This document shows positions 8,822-18,600 of a stretch of DNA of 64,000 bases, in pieces. Source of the stretch: Corynebacterium sp. SCR221107. GTDB lineage: Bacteria > Actinomycetota > Actinomycetes > Mycobacteriales > Mycobacteriaceae. Location of the stretch: positions 1,178,001-1,242,000 of the forward strand of contig NZ_CP115670.1 in NCBI RefSeq assembly GCF_027886475.1. Direction: 5' to 3'. Within the stretch, counting starts at the first letter, position 1; each line of letters opens with the position of its first letter. The notes under the pieces are model-generated. The model was given only the letters and a program-made list of their open reading frames with translations, ran no database searches and was not told where the DNA came from. The translations under genes and the position numbers were made by a program.

Positions 8822-9907
8822 TTGACCCTTGACATCGCCGCACTGACCTGGATGGTATCCACGCTCTTGGTTGGCTGGATCTTGGCTGCGGCGAGGCCGT
8901 CAGGGATTCGGGACGACGGGATTTTGGGGGTCAATGTCCAAGCGTCGCAACACGGCGACAAAACTATCCGGCAGGTGGTGCGCTCCTATCGGATCGCCAT
9001 AGTTGCCACGGCCGTCGCTTTGGGGGTCGCGCAGCTTCTGTGGCGCATGCCTTGGGTTACCTTGGCCCAGCTGCTGCTGGCGCTGCTTACCTATTCCAAC
9101 GCTCGCAGGCAGGTGGTGCGGGTGATCGGCGAAGGGTCGAGCCAGCCGCAGGCGTCGTCACGCATGGCCAAGCGGACGCCAGCAGTGCGAATGCCGTGGA
9201 CACAGGCTTTGATTGCGCTGGTGTCGGTGGGTGCGTCGGTGGTGATAATGGCTAGCCAGTACTCGCAACTCCCGGAGACCATCCCGACGCATTGGGGCAA
9301 TGGTTTTGAGCCTGACGCGTGGAGTGAAAAGTCAATCGCGTCAGTCTTCGCCTTGAGTTTCGTTGCCCTGGGACTGGTGGCGCTCATGTTGCTGATCTCT
9401 GCGCTCGTGGTTGCAAGTGCGCGCTCATTCGGCGCCGATAGTGCTGCTTCAAACGGAGAGGGCAGGCTACATAACTATGCAATGATGGCCGCGACGAACG
9501 TCGGCCTCGGCTGGCTCATGGCCACCCTAGCCGCGTCCTTCGGCATGATGCAGGTCGTCCTTTATCATCCCGAATTTCACGGGCAGGCGCCGATGACGAT
9601 GGCTTTGGTGCTCGTGGTTTCGCTTGTCGGCGGACTCGGGCTGGTCGGCTACCTTGCTACTGTGCAGAATTCGCTCGAGGACGACCTCCGGCGCACCGGT
9701 GTTCGGGACACCAGAGTAGGCTCGGACGATGGTCACGCCTATAAATGGGGGGCCTTCTATTACAACCCCGCGGATCCATCCGTCATCGTTGAGAAACGGT
9801 ATGGCATCGGCATCGATTTTAACTATGCAACGTGGCAGGGCAAGGCCTTCGCGGCCTTTGTCCTAGTGACCCTGGCTGCGTGCCTTGCCTTGCCCTTTAT
9901 CATCTAG
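8822..9907 (+). CDS. DUF1648 / DUF5808 multi-pass membrane protein
   Basis: Function unknown. The 361-residue protein has about 7-8 hydrophobic segments. The DUF1648 signature (LPETIPTHWGNGFEPDAWS) lies near residue 155 and a DUF5808-like block (KWGAFYYNPADPS, then EKRYGIGIDFNYA) near 305-340. SdpI-type immunity proteins also contain DUF1648, so an immunity or signalling role is possible but not shown. The start is TTG 8822, chosen because AAAGGAG lies 6 bases upstream. It is the only intact gene in the inserted segment. Confidence 0.8.
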   Translation: MTLDIAALTWMVSTLLVGWILAAARPSGIRDDGILGVNVQASQHGDKTIRQVVRSYRIAIVATAVALGVAQLLWRMPWVTLAQLLLALLTYSNARRQVVRVIGEGSSQPQASSRMAKRTPAVRMPWTQALIALVSVGASVVIMASQYSQLPETIPTHWGNGFEPDAWSEKSIASVFALSFVALGLVALMLLISALVVASARSFGADSAASNGEGRLHNYAMMAATNVGLGWLMATLAASFGMMQVVLYHPEFHGQAPMTMALVLVVSLVGGLGLVGYLATVQNSLEDDLRRTGVRDTRVGSDDGHAYKWGAFYYNPADPSVIVEKRYGIGIDFNYATWQGKAFAAFVLVTLAACLALPFII

Positions 9908-10013
9908 CCCACGAATCCAGACCGTTGCCGCTTTCGCTCTCGCCTGTGATTACCCTCGAGTTGTGGACACACAATTAGTACGGATCGTGTGTCCGTAGGA
10001 GCAGATGTTCATC

Positions 10014-10195
10014 ATGAGTCAGCAACGCAAGAAGTTCACCCCTCAAATACCGGGCGGAGGCGGCTAGGCTTGTCATCTGGTCCGGTCGACCGATTGCCCG
10101 TGTGGGGTGACGAGATCGGTGTCAGCGCCGGACTTCTTGGCAAGTGGGTGAAAAACGAACGAGAACGCCAAGGCACCGTTGACGCAATGAGCTAG
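10014..10195 (+). pseudogene. IS3-family transposase orfA fragment, frameshifted
   Basis: The translation MSQQRKKFTPQ continues after a one-base shift as YRAEAARLVIWSGRPIARV and, after another shift, DEIGVSAGLLGKWVKNERE. Together these form the helix-turn-helix start of an IS3-type OrfA. At least two frame breaks and a stop inactivate it, and orfB is absent. Arms GGACACAC and GTGTGTCC at 9965-9994 may be the remaining inverted end. Confidence 0.7.
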
Positions 10196-10267
10196 GCTGA
10201 TCTACGCGCTGAGACGGGCTGAAAGGCCTGCCGGAAGCAGTGGAAGCAGCCCTGGCTAGGGCCAAAG

Positions 10268-10390
10268 GTTCAGAACTGCGTTGTCCATCTTATTCGTGCT
10301 GCTCACCGGCGGGTGGCATACGCAGACCGCAAGGCTGTATCAGCGGCACTGAAGAAGGTCTACACCGCCCCCGATGAGCCTAGTGCCGCA
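10268..10390 (+). pseudogene. IS256/Mutator-family transposase fragment
   Basis: About 40 codons read VQNCVVHLIRAAHRRVAYAD, then RKAVSAALKKVYTAPDEPSA, matching the core of IS256-type transposases (QxCxVHLIR..., DRKxVxxALKxIYTAP). The start and end are missing, so it is a remnant. It directly follows the IS3 fragment, showing successive insertions and decay. Confidence 0.75.
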
Positions 10391-10532
10391 GCGGCCACCG
10401 CCCTGCCCCCATTACTGCTGGCCCCATCAATCGCCCCATCGGTGCGGAAAACACCCATCCCTCATGCTAAAACCGCATGTCTACTTGTCAACAGTCAAGT
10501 TGAGCACACCTCAAACAGCCAAGTCAGGCACC
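10391..10532. other. short non-coding stretch before repeat copy 2
   Basis: The open frames continuing from the transposase fragment lose all family similarity here, and no start or motif is visible. Probably spacer or decayed DNA. Confidence 0.4.
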
Positions 10533-10612
10533 GCCACCGAAACCTCAGCAGTGCACCGAAAGTCCAAGCAGCGTCTACGGTGATGCGATTGAGCCACGCA
10601 TGAAACCCCGTA
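10533..10612 (+). repeat. tatB': 80-bp direct repeat, copy 2 (decayed tatB 3' end)
   Basis: Same 80 bases as 7752-7831 with about 10 differences. In the tatB frame it reads PSSVYGDAI, but the stop TAG has become GAG, so this copy would read through. It abuts the complete terminator stem shared with mrp, suggesting this was the original junction before the 2.8-kb segment arrived. Confidence 0.8.
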
Positions 10613-10640
10613 ACCGTAAAGCATGTGCGGTTACGGGGTT
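10604..10640. terminator. bidirectional terminator, mrp side
   Basis: AACCCCGTAACCG (10604-10616) and CGGTTACGGGGTT (10628-10640) form a perfect 13-bp stem with an 11-base loop. It lies 13 bases after the mrp stop and would originally also have served tatB. Confidence 0.85.
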
Positions 10641-10653
10641 GAGTGTCTGTGAC

Positions 10654-11823
10654 CTAGTGGCGGGTCACACCCAGGCCGAGGGACTTGCCTGCCAGGGACT
10701 CGCGACGCACGACGAGCTGGTCAGCGATCGCGTGGATAGCCTTGCCGGTGGGGGACTCGGGTGCCGACAGGGCAATCGGGGTGCCAGCGTCGCCGCCCTC
10801 GCGCAGCCGGGGGTCGAGCGGGACGCTACCCAAGAGTTTGACGGGGGTGCCGGTCAGCGCCTTGAGGCGTTCGGTGACGGCCTCGCCACCGCCGGAGCCA
10901 AAGACGTCGACGGTGGTGCCGTCGGGAAGCACCATGGCGCCCATGTTCTCGATGACGCCGGCAATCTTCTGGTGCGTTTGCATGGAGATGGTGCCGGCGC
11001 GTTCGGCGACCTCGGCGGCCGCTGCCTGCGGGGTGGTGACGATGAGCAGCTCGGCGTTGGGGACGAGCTGGGCCACGGAGATGGCGATGTCGCCGGTTCC
11101 CGGCGGTAGGTCGAGCAGGAGGATATCGAGGTCGCCCCAGAAGACGTCGGCAAGGAACTGCTGGATGGCGCGGTGGAGCATCGGGCCGCGCCAGACGACG
11201 GGCGCGTTGCCTTCGACGAAGTGAGCGATCGAAATCAGCTTCACGCCGTGTGCCTGCGGGGGCATGATCATGTCGTCGACGGCATGGGGGCGCTCGGTGG
11301 CGCCGAGCATGCCGGGGACGGAGTGGCCGTAGATATCGGCGTCCAGGACACCGACCTTGAGCCCGCGGGCGGCAAGGGCGGTTGCCAAATTGACGGTCAT
11401 GGAGGACTTGCCCACACCACCCTTGCCGGAGGCCACGGCGAAGACGCGGGTGGTGGAATCTGGCTGCGCGAAGGGAATGACGGGCTCGTCGGCGGTGCCG
11501 CGCAGGCTTTGGCGCAGCTCGCGGCGCTGCTCGTCGCTCATGACGTCGGTGGCCACGGTGACCATGCCCACCCCGTCGATGTCTTCAATGGCGGCCTTGG
11601 AGTTATCCACCAGGGTGTTTTTCATGGGACAGCCGGCGATAGTCAGGTATATCTCAACGTTGACGTCCGGGCCGTCGACGGAGATGGACTTGACCATGCC
11701 GAGTTCGGTGATGGGGCGGCCGATCTCCGGGTCCTCGACGCGCGCGAGAGCTGCGCGCACCTGGGCTTCGCTAATGCCGACAGCGTCGGCGGAGGGGGTG
11801 TGTTGATTCATGTCAGTATTCAT
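10654..11823 (-). CDS. mrp: Mrp/ApbC-type Fe-S cluster carrier ATPase
   Basis: P-loop protein that carries and inserts iron-sulfur clusters. Residues about 14-95 are a MIP18/DUF59 domain (EDPEIGRPITELGMV); residues 133-140 are the deviant Walker A GKGGVGKS; then LDADIYGHSVP and LLLDLPPGTGD follow. The usual C-terminal CxxC of Mrp is not obvious (ENMGAM and a Gly-rich region occupy that stretch), which is worth checking. ATG 11811 is an alternative start. It is the last of three minus-strand genes, as in Rv1229c-Rv1232c. Confidence 0.92.
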   Translation of the reverse strand: MNTDMNQHTPSADAVGISEAQVRAALARVEDPEIGRPITELGMVKSISVDGPDVNVEIYLTIAGCPMKNTLVDNSKAAIEDIDGVGMVTVATDVMSDEQRRELRQSLRGTADEPVIPFAQPDSTTRVFAVASGKGGVGKSSMTVNLATALAARGLKVGVLDADIYGHSVPGMLGATERPHAVDDMIMPPQAHGVKLISIAHFVEGNAPVVWRGPMLHRAIQQFLADVFWGDLDILLLDLPPGTGDIAISVAQLVPNAELLIVTTPQAAAAEVAERAGTISMQTHQKIAGVIENMGAMVLPDGTTVDVFGSGGGEAVTERLKALTGTPVKLLGSVPLDPRLREGGDAGTPIALSAPESPTGKAIHAIADQLVVRRESLAGKSLGLGVTRH

Positions 11824-11899
11824 TGCCTAACCACAATACGCTGTCGCCTCTGGCGACTTCCACCCAGGGATCTGAGCGGATTGTTGCAGGCAGCGGTGG

Positions 11900-12517
11900 T
11901 TATTGGAGTCGGTTGTCGGAAGGGGAGTCGTCGTGATGTTCTTCGATGACATCGCCTTGGGTTGGGTCGGTGAGTTGTTCGATGGCCGAGCTGTCGAGCA
12001 TGTGCCGGGTGGCGATGCGCGCCGCAGCTTCGTCGTCCAGCTTTGCCTCGATGCGTTCGAGCATCGAGTGCACGTCCTCGAGCTCGCGGCGTAAGTAGTC
12101 GCGCGAGACCATGTCGCCCAAGCTGAGGCGCAGGCCTGCGAGCTCGCGGGTGATGAACTCGGTGTCGGCCTTGGTCTCGAAGGCGCGGCGGCGGTCCTCG
12201 TTGAGCGAGATGCGGTCGCGGTCTTCTTGACGATTCTGGGCCAGGAGGATGAGCGGGGCGGCGTAGGCGGCCTGGGTGGAAAACGCGAGGTTGAGCAGGA
12301 TGAAGGGGTACTCGTCCCAGCTAAACCACCAGCCGCCCACGTTGAGCAGGATCCAGACGGCAACGAAGACGGTCTGCCACATGAGGTAGCGGCCGGTGCC
12401 GAAGAAGCGGGCGATGCGCTCGGCGTAGGCGCCGACGGTGTCGTCGTCGAGCTTGAGCCAGCTTCGGCGCTGCGGCAGGAAGGGAGTGTCTAGCTGGGAA
12501 CGGTTGTAGTCGGCCAT
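11900..12517 (-). CDS. DUF1003 membrane protein
   Basis: Function unknown. The 205-residue protein has two membrane helices (MWQTVFVAVWILLNV and FILLNLAFSTQAAYAAPLIL) followed by the DUF1003 loop LAQNRQEDRDR and a long charged, probably coiled-coil tail with repeated Glu/Arg. It starts 3 bases after the stop of the PRC-MgtE_N-CBS gene, so the two are almost certainly one operon. The same pair occurs in mycobacteria, suggesting a joint role at the membrane, perhaps in divalent cation handling. Confidence 0.88.
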   Translation of the reverse strand: MADYNRSQLDTPFLPQRRSWLKLDDDTVGAYAERIARFFGTGRYLMWQTVFVAVWILLNVGGWWFSWDEYPFILLNLAFSTQAAYAAPLILLAQNRQEDRDRISLNEDRRRAFETKADTEFITRELAGLRLSLGDMVSRDYLRRELEDVHSMLERIEAKLDDEAAARIATRHMLDSSAIEQLTDPTQGDVIEEHHDDSPSDNRLQ

Positions 12518-12520
12518 GGG

Positions 12521-13825
12521 CTAGGACTCCTTTCCTGGTGCGTGGTGGGCGTGGTGATGCGGGCGGATGCCGGTATCGCGCCAATCGTCGGGAAGCAGGT
12601 GATCGAGCAGGTCGTCGACGGCGACGGCGCCCAGCAGGTGGCCATCGTTGTCGAGCACCGGCCCGCACACAAGGTTGTAGGTGGCGAAGAAACGCGCCGC
12701 GGTTTCCTGGGAATCATTGGCGTACAAGGGCGGCAGGTCCGGATCGAGGATGCCCGAGACGAGCGTGCTCGGCGGTTCGCGCAGCATCTTCTGTAGGTGC
12801 ACGCAGCCCAAATACTTGCCTGTCGGGGTCGAGGTGGGCGGGCGCACGACGAACACCATGGACGCCAGGGAGGTGGGAAGATCAGGGTTACGCGCCAGCG
12901 CCAGGGCCTCGGCGACGGTGGTCTGTGGGGAAAGGATAAGCGGCTCAGGGGTCATGAGCGCGCCCACGGTGTCGGGGCTAAAGCTCATGAGGCGGCGCAC
13001 CGGGGCGGACTCCTCGGGATCCATCAGTTCCAGCAGGACGTCGGCTTTGGCTTCGTCGAGCTCGCCGAGCAGGTCTGCGGCGTCGTCGGGGTCCATTTCC
13101 TCCAGCACGTCGGCTGCGCGCTCGATGTCGAGGGTTTCCAAAAGCTCTGCCTGCCGATCCTCGCTCATCTCCTGAAGGACGTCGGCGAGGCGCTCGTCGT
13201 CAAGCTCACTGGCTACGGACACGCGCTGGGCCTCGGGCAGGTTGTACAAGACGGTGGCTACGTCGGCTGGCCGCATGTCCTCGAACTCCGCCAGCAGTTC
13301 GGCGGCTTCGTCGGGAAGCCCGGAGCCGGCGGCGTAAAGGCCGTGGATGTGATTCCACGGCACGGTGTGCAGGTCGGGGCGGCGGCCGAACTTGGGGCGC
13401 TCGCCGATGACCGCGACGCGGGAAATCGCCCAGTCCCGGGTGCGGGTTCTTTCAATTTCGATGTCGGCGATCTCTAACGCTCGGGAATGCAGGTGCTCAA
13501 GCTCCGGGTCATCGACGTGGACTTTTGAGCCGATAATATCGCCGATGACAGACACCTCGCCTGTGCGGGGCTTGAACCCGCGCAGCGACACCGAGCCGGA
13601 GACGAGGGTAATTTCTTGCGGTTCGATCGAAGCGATGCGCAGCATGGGCAGGAAGATGCGCCGTTTGTTGGTCATCTCAACAACCACGCCGAGCACGCGG
13701 GAGGTGTGCGGGGCGGGGCGGACATTGACGATGACATCGCGCACGCGCCCGATGACATCGGTGTCTGGTCCGCGAACGACCATTCCGGCTAGGCGGCCTG
13801 CGTAAACCCGGGTAACTTCGCTCAT
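12521..13825 (-). CDS. PRC-barrel / MgtE N-domain / CBS-pair protein
   Basis: Soluble relative of the MgtE magnesium channel's sensor part. In order: a PRC-barrel-like segment (about 5-80, AGRLAGMVVRGPDTDVIGRV), a second small beta segment, the MgtE N superhelix (about 200-300, repeated LP/MDPDDAADLLGEL helices), and a CBS pair (about 300-415, GALMTPEPLILSPQTTVAEA). There are no membrane helices, so it is not itself a transporter. The frame is open to 14077, but ATG 13825 (MSEVTRVYAG) fits the family. The C-terminus is His-rich (HHHAHHA). It heads the operon with the DUF1003 gene. Confidence 0.88.
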   Translation of the reverse strand: MSEVTRVYAGRLAGMVVRGPDTDVIGRVRDVIVNVRPAPHTSRVLGVVVEMTNKRRIFLPMLRIASIEPQEITLVSGSVSLRGFKPRTGEVSVIGDIIGSKVHVDDPELEHLHSRALEIADIEIERTRTRDWAISRVAVIGERPKFGRRPDLHTVPWNHIHGLYAAGSGLPDEAAELLAEFEDMRPADVATVLYNLPEAQRVSVASELDDERLADVLQEMSEDRQAELLETLDIERAADVLEEMDPDDAADLLGELDEAKADVLLELMDPEESAPVRRLMSFSPDTVGALMTPEPLILSPQTTVAEALALARNPDLPTSLASMVFVVRPPTSTPTGKYLGCVHLQKMLREPPSTLVSGILDPDLPPLYANDSQETAARFFATYNLVCGPVLDNDGHLLGAVAVDDLLDHLLPDDWRDTGIRPHHHAHHAPGKES

Positions 13826-14114
13826 GAAATACGAGTGTAGTTCACGAATCGATTTCGTTTTCTTCGGCCACGTGGCTGGGTCACTCAGCCACGCTTTCCC
13901 GCATTCGTGCGTGAGCGGCTGCGCGGGCGGTGCCTTGCTTGCCGACGCCCACCGCGTCACACCGCACAGACACCGCGCACAGACACCTACGGCGAAGTCA
14001 TTGACGCTCAAAGCAGTGTGACAGACATGAGTGGAAACTTTTGCCCCGATACAGGCGTTGCATAAAGTGGATAACACCTTAGATTTCGCAATTGTCCCCT
14101 AGGAGGGATCCCCC

Positions 14115-14690
14115 GTGAGCTTTGCTTTCAATTCCCCGCAGCAAACACCCGCCACACAGGGCCGGTCGGCGGGCATGCGTACCAAGCCGGAGGGCTGGCC
14201 GGTAGGCAGCTTTGAAACCTACGCGGAGGCCCAGGCCGCGGTCGACATGCTTTCCGACGCACAATTCCCGGTGGAGGATCTCACCATTGTCGGCGTGGAC
14301 CTCATGGAGGTTGAAAAGGTCACCGGGCGTTTGACCTGGGGGCGTGTCTTGCTTGGTGGGGCGGCCTCGGGCGCGTGGCTGGGCATGTTCTTCGGCCTCG
14401 TGTTGGGTCTGTTCGTCGGCGACTGGACCTCCGCGCTGGCGATCGGCGTGGCGATGGGCGTGGTCTTCGGACTGGTTACCGCTGCCATCTCCTACGCCAT
14501 GACCGGTGGGCGGCGGGACTTTATCTCCCAGACCCAGGTCGTAGCCGGGCGCTACGACGTATTGTGTCTGCCGCCGCGCGCACGCGAGGCGCGTGACAAG
14601 ATCGCCGAGTATATCCGGCACACCCCGCGCCCGGGTGCCACGGAAAGCGGCCAGCCCGGCCAGGGCCTGGGGCCAGGCTTTAGCCGGTAG
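14115..14690 (+). CDS. general stress protein 17M-like membrane protein
   Basis: Function unknown, general-stress family. The N-terminal YflT/GSP17M fold (SFETYAEAQAAVDMLSDA, FPVEDLTIVG) covers about 35-75, and a Gly-rich glycine-zipper-like double helix (GGAASGAWLGMFFGLVLGLF, then the AIGVAMGVVFG region) follows. The start is GTG 14115 with AGGAGGGA 6-8 bases upstream. It is divergent from the PRC-MgtE_N-CBS operon. Mycobacteria have the same family at the same place (Rv1234). Confidence 0.85.
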   Translation: MSFAFNSPQQTPATQGRSAGMRTKPEGWPVGSFETYAEAQAAVDMLSDAQFPVEDLTIVGVDLMEVEKVTGRLTWGRVLLGGAASGAWLGMFFGLVLGLFVGDWTSALAIGVAMGVVFGLVTAAISYAMTGGRRDFISQTQVVAGRYDVLCLPPRAREARDKIAEYIRHTPRPGATESGQPGQGLGPGFSR

Positions 14691-14822
14691 GCTAGAATCT
14701 AATCGGCACGATATTCGGCCTGGCCGGCGCCTGGAGGGGGCCTGGAGGGCACAGCTTTTCCATTGTGGAAACAAGCGTTTATCTGCCGCACCCGTCCTGA
14801 CTGCCAAAGGAGAATCGCCCCC

Positions 14823-15512
14823 ATGTTCCACCCTGCGCGTCCGAGACTACGCCGAGGCCTGGCCGTGGGGGCTGTCGTTCTCAGCACCTGTCTAGTGGCC
14901 TCGTGCGCCAGCCAGGAACCGGCACCGCCTAGCGATCCCGAGCGTCACGGGCTGCTGACCATTGCGATCAGCCCGAATTCCTATGAGCAGGTCATCTTGG
15001 GCGAGATCTACAAGCAGGTGATGCAAAAAAGCGATCGGGACACCACGATGATCATGGTCGACCCCAAGCAAGGCCCCATGGTGGACACACTCATCCATAC
15101 CAACGCGGACGTGATCATCGGCTGCGCCGGCTCCATCCTCGAAGAGCTCAACCCGACCCGCGCCGAGGAATTGCGCGCGCACTACGCGGATAAGGATCGC
15201 ACCGCGCCCACCGTGCAGGCAGAGCTGCGCGAGGATACCTATAAGTCCATGGTGGGAAGCTTGAGCAATGGCCTCGATGCCGCCGATCCCTCCAATGGAT
15301 CCGGCTGTGCCGAGGACTCGACGGACCTGGCACAGAACTTTGTGCCCGTCTTCCTCAGCGACCATGCCACTCGCGAGACACGGCTTTCGCTGAACATCGC
15401 CTCCGGCGCGTTGCGCACCGACGAGATCAAGGAGTTGGTCCAGCGCGCCCAAGGCGGCGAGTCGGCCCGCAAGTTGGCAGCAGACTACATCAGCAGCAAG
15501 GGCATCGAGTAG
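14823..15512 (+). CDS. secreted lipoprotein with periplasmic-binding-protein features
   Basis: Likely a membrane-anchored solute-binding protein of unknown ligand. The signal peptide ends in the lipobox LVASC (Cys near residue 29). The mature part opens with LLTIAISPNSYEQVILGEIY and VDTLIHTNADVIIGCAGSIL, resembling the half-domains of OpuAC-like betaine/choline binding proteins, but no transporter genes are adjacent. ATG 14823 is preceded by AAAGGAG; the frame extends to 14763 without a better site. Its own gene ends in two consecutive hairpins. Confidence 0.75.
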   Translation: MFHPARPRLRRGLAVGAVVLSTCLVASCASQEPAPPSDPERHGLLTIAISPNSYEQVILGEIYKQVMQKSDRDTTMIMVDPKQGPMVDTLIHTNADVIIGCAGSILEELNPTRAEELRAHYADKDRTAPTVQAELREDTYKSMVGSLSNGLDAADPSNGSGCAEDSTDLAQNFVPVFLSDHATRETRLSLNIASGALRTDEIKELVQRAQGGESARKLAADYISSKGIE

Positions 15513-15523
15513 CCCAATTCATC

Positions 15524-15584
15524 AGGTGGGGCAGCGTTACCCCACCTAGAAACTTTGCTGGCTCCCCTTCGGGGGAGCTTTTTT
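15524..15584 (+). terminator. two hairpins after the lipoprotein gene
   Basis: AGGTGGGG/CCCCACCT (15524-15547) is followed by GCTCCCC-TTCG-GGGGAGC with six Ts (15561-15584), a classic intrinsic terminator. Confidence 0.9.
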
Positions 15585-15623
15585 ATGCGCAGTTGGGTAG
15601 GGTCGGCAAGCAAGAAACGAAAG

Positions 15624-15657
15624 AAGGCGGTACAGGCCAATTAACCTGTACCGCCTT
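15624..15657. terminator. terminator of odhA
   Basis: AAGGCGGTACAGG and CCTGTACCGCCTT form a perfect 13-bp stem with an 8-base loop, giving A/T-rich flanks on both strands. It lies 43 bases after the odhA stop. Confidence 0.85.
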
Positions 15658-15699
15658 GTTGCTGTGCCGCCTAGCTAGCCGGCCGCGAGGGAAGCGGGC

Positions 15700-18600
15700 C
15701 TATTCGGCGAAAGCATCGTCGAGAAGCTGAGCCTGCTCCACGGCGTGGACCTTGGAAAGGCCGGTCGCGGTGGAAGCCTGTGCGCGGCGAGAAACGCGCT
15801 TGAACGGCAGCAGACCCGGGATGAGCTCGCGCAGGTGCTCGTTGAAAAACGGCCACGGCCCCTGGTTCGCCGGTTCGTCCTGGCAGAAACGGATCTCCTC
15901 GGCGTTGGTGTAGAGGTCGAAGGTTTCCTTCAGGCGGTTGAACGGAATCGGGTGCAGCATCTCCACGCGCACGATGGCGACATCGTCGCGCTTGTCCTTC
16001 TCGGCGCGCTTAGCCAGCTCGTAGTAGAGTTTGCCGGACACCAGCAGGATCTTCTTCACGCCGGCGCGATCCTTGCCACCGGAAACGAAACGTGGATCGT
16101 CGATGACGGACTGGAACTTGTCGACCACGGTGAAGTCCTCGACCGAGGAGGTCGCAGCCTTCATACGCAGCATGGACTTCGGGGTGAACACGACCAGCGG
16201 ACGCTTCAGGTTGCCGAGAGCGTGGCGGCGCAACAGGTGGAAGTAGTTGGCCGGGGTCGACGGCTGGGCGACGGTCATCGTGCCCTCAGCACACAGCTGC
16301 AGGTAACGCTCGATGCGGGCGGAGGAGTGGTCCGGCCCCTGGCCCTCGTAGCCGTGCGGCAGCAGCAAGATGACCGAGGAGGTCTGGCCCCACTTGGCCT
16401 CACCGGAGGACACGTACTCGTCGATGATGGTCTGTGCACCATTGGCGAAGTCGCCGAACTGCGCCTCCCAGGCGACCACGGCATCCGGGTTACCCACGGA
16501 GTAACCGTACTCGAAGCCCATGCCCGCGTACTCGGTCAGAGCGGAGTTGTAAACCAGGAACTTGCCGCCGTTGCCCTTGCGCTCAGCCAGCTCGTTGATG
16601 CCGTTGAACTCGGCGCCGGTCTCCGGATCGTAGACCACGGCGTGGCGCTGGGTGAAGGTACCGCGGCGGGAATCCTCACCGGCCAGGCGCACCAGCTTGC
16701 CGGAGTTTGCCAGCGAGCCGAAGGCGATTAGCTCGCCCCAGCCCCAGTCGATGCCGCCCTCGAGCACAGACTCCATGCGCTTCTTGGCAACAGGGGCCAC
16801 ACGGGGGTGGAAGTTGAAGCCTTCTGGCGCGGTGGAGTAGGCCTGACTAATCTCGACCAGCTCTTCGCGGGTGATGTTGGTCTTGAGGCCATGCGGAACC
16901 TGCTGTGCTGCAGTGATGCCTTCCTGCAGCTCGAACGGTGCCTTCTCGGTCTCCTTGACCTCGTTGAACACGGCCTCCATCTGGTCGTGGAAGTCGCGCT
17001 CGGCTGCCTCAGCCTCTGCGCTGGTCAGCTCGCCACGGCCGATGAGGTCGGCGGTGTACTGCTCACGAACCGTCTTGCGGCCGTCGATGAGCTTATACAT
17101 CTTCGGCTGGGTCATCGAAGGATCGTCGGCCTCGTTGTGGCCGCGCTTGCGGTAGGAGATCATGTCGATGAACACGTCCTTGCCGAAGCGGCGGCGGTAC
17201 TCGGTGGCCAGCTGGCCCACCCACACCACAGCTTCCGGATCCTCGCCATTGACGTGGAAGACCGGGCAGCCGTAAGCCTTTGCCAGGTCGGTGGCGTAGT
17301 GGCTGGAGCGGCCGGAGTCCGGGGTGGTGGTGAAGCCGATCTGGTTGTTGACCACGATGTGGACGGTGCCGCCCACGGTGTAGCCGCGCAGGTTAGCCAG
17401 GTTGATGGTCTCCGGGACGATGCCCAGGCCGGCGAATGCAGCGTCGCCGTGCAGGAGCAGCGGCATGACGGAGTAGCCGTCCTTGCCCTTGTCCAAGATG
17501 TCCTGCTTAGCGCGGGCGATGCCCTCCATGACCGGGTTAACGGCCTCGAGGTGAGACGGGTTAGCGGTCAGCGACACCTTGATCTCGCCGTCGCCGAACA
17601 TCTGCAGGTGGGTACCCTCGGCGCCCAGGTGATACTTCACGTCACCGGAACCACCGGCCGCCTTCGGGGTGATGTGACCCTCGAACTCGGTGAAGATGGT
17701 CGCCAGCGGCTTGTTGACGATGTTGAACAGCACGTTGAGGCGACCGCGGTGCGGCATGCCGATGACAACCTCGTCCAAGCCCTGGCCGGCGGCGGTATCG
17801 ATGGCGGAGTCCATCAGCGGGATCAGCGCCTCTGCACCCTCCAGAGAGAAGCGCTTCTGGCCGACGTACTTGGTCTGCAGGAACATCTCGAAAGCCTCGG
17901 CGGCGTTGAGCTGCTGCAGGATGTACTTCTGCTCAGCGTTCGTCGGCTTGGGCATTCCTGCCTCGAGGCGATCCTGCAACCAGAGGCGCTCGTCGCGGTC
18001 GAGGATGTGGGTGTACTCGGAGCCCACCTTGAGGGTGTAAGCGGCGCGCAGGCGAGAGAGCACCTCGCGCAGGGTCATGGTCTCCTTGCCACCGAAGCCA
18101 CCGACGTGGAAGCTGCGGTCGAGATCCCACAGGGTCAGGCCGTGGGTCTCGATCTCCAGGTCGCGGTGATCCGGAACCGGCATGCCCGGCTGAACCCACT
18201 TCAGCGGGTTGGTGTCGGCGATGAGGTGGCCGCGGGAGCGGTAGGCCTCGATCAGCTGCATGACACGGGTGTTCTTGTCTAGGCCAGTGTTCGGCAGATC
18301 CTGGGCCCAACGCATCGGGGAGTAAGGAATCTGCATGGCCTCGAAGATGTCGTCCCAGAAGGCGTCATCGACGAACAGCTGGCTCATGGTGCGCAGGAAC
18401 TCGCCGGACTCTGCGCCCTGGATGATGCGGTGATCGTAGGTGGAGGTGATGGTAACCAGCTTGCCCACGCCCAGCTCGGCAAGGCGGTCGACGGAGGCAC
18501 CAGCAAACTCGGCCGGGTAATCCATGGAACCCACGCCGATGATGGCGCCCTGGCCCTTGGTCAGGCGCGGGACGGAGTGCCGGGTACCGATGCCACCCGG

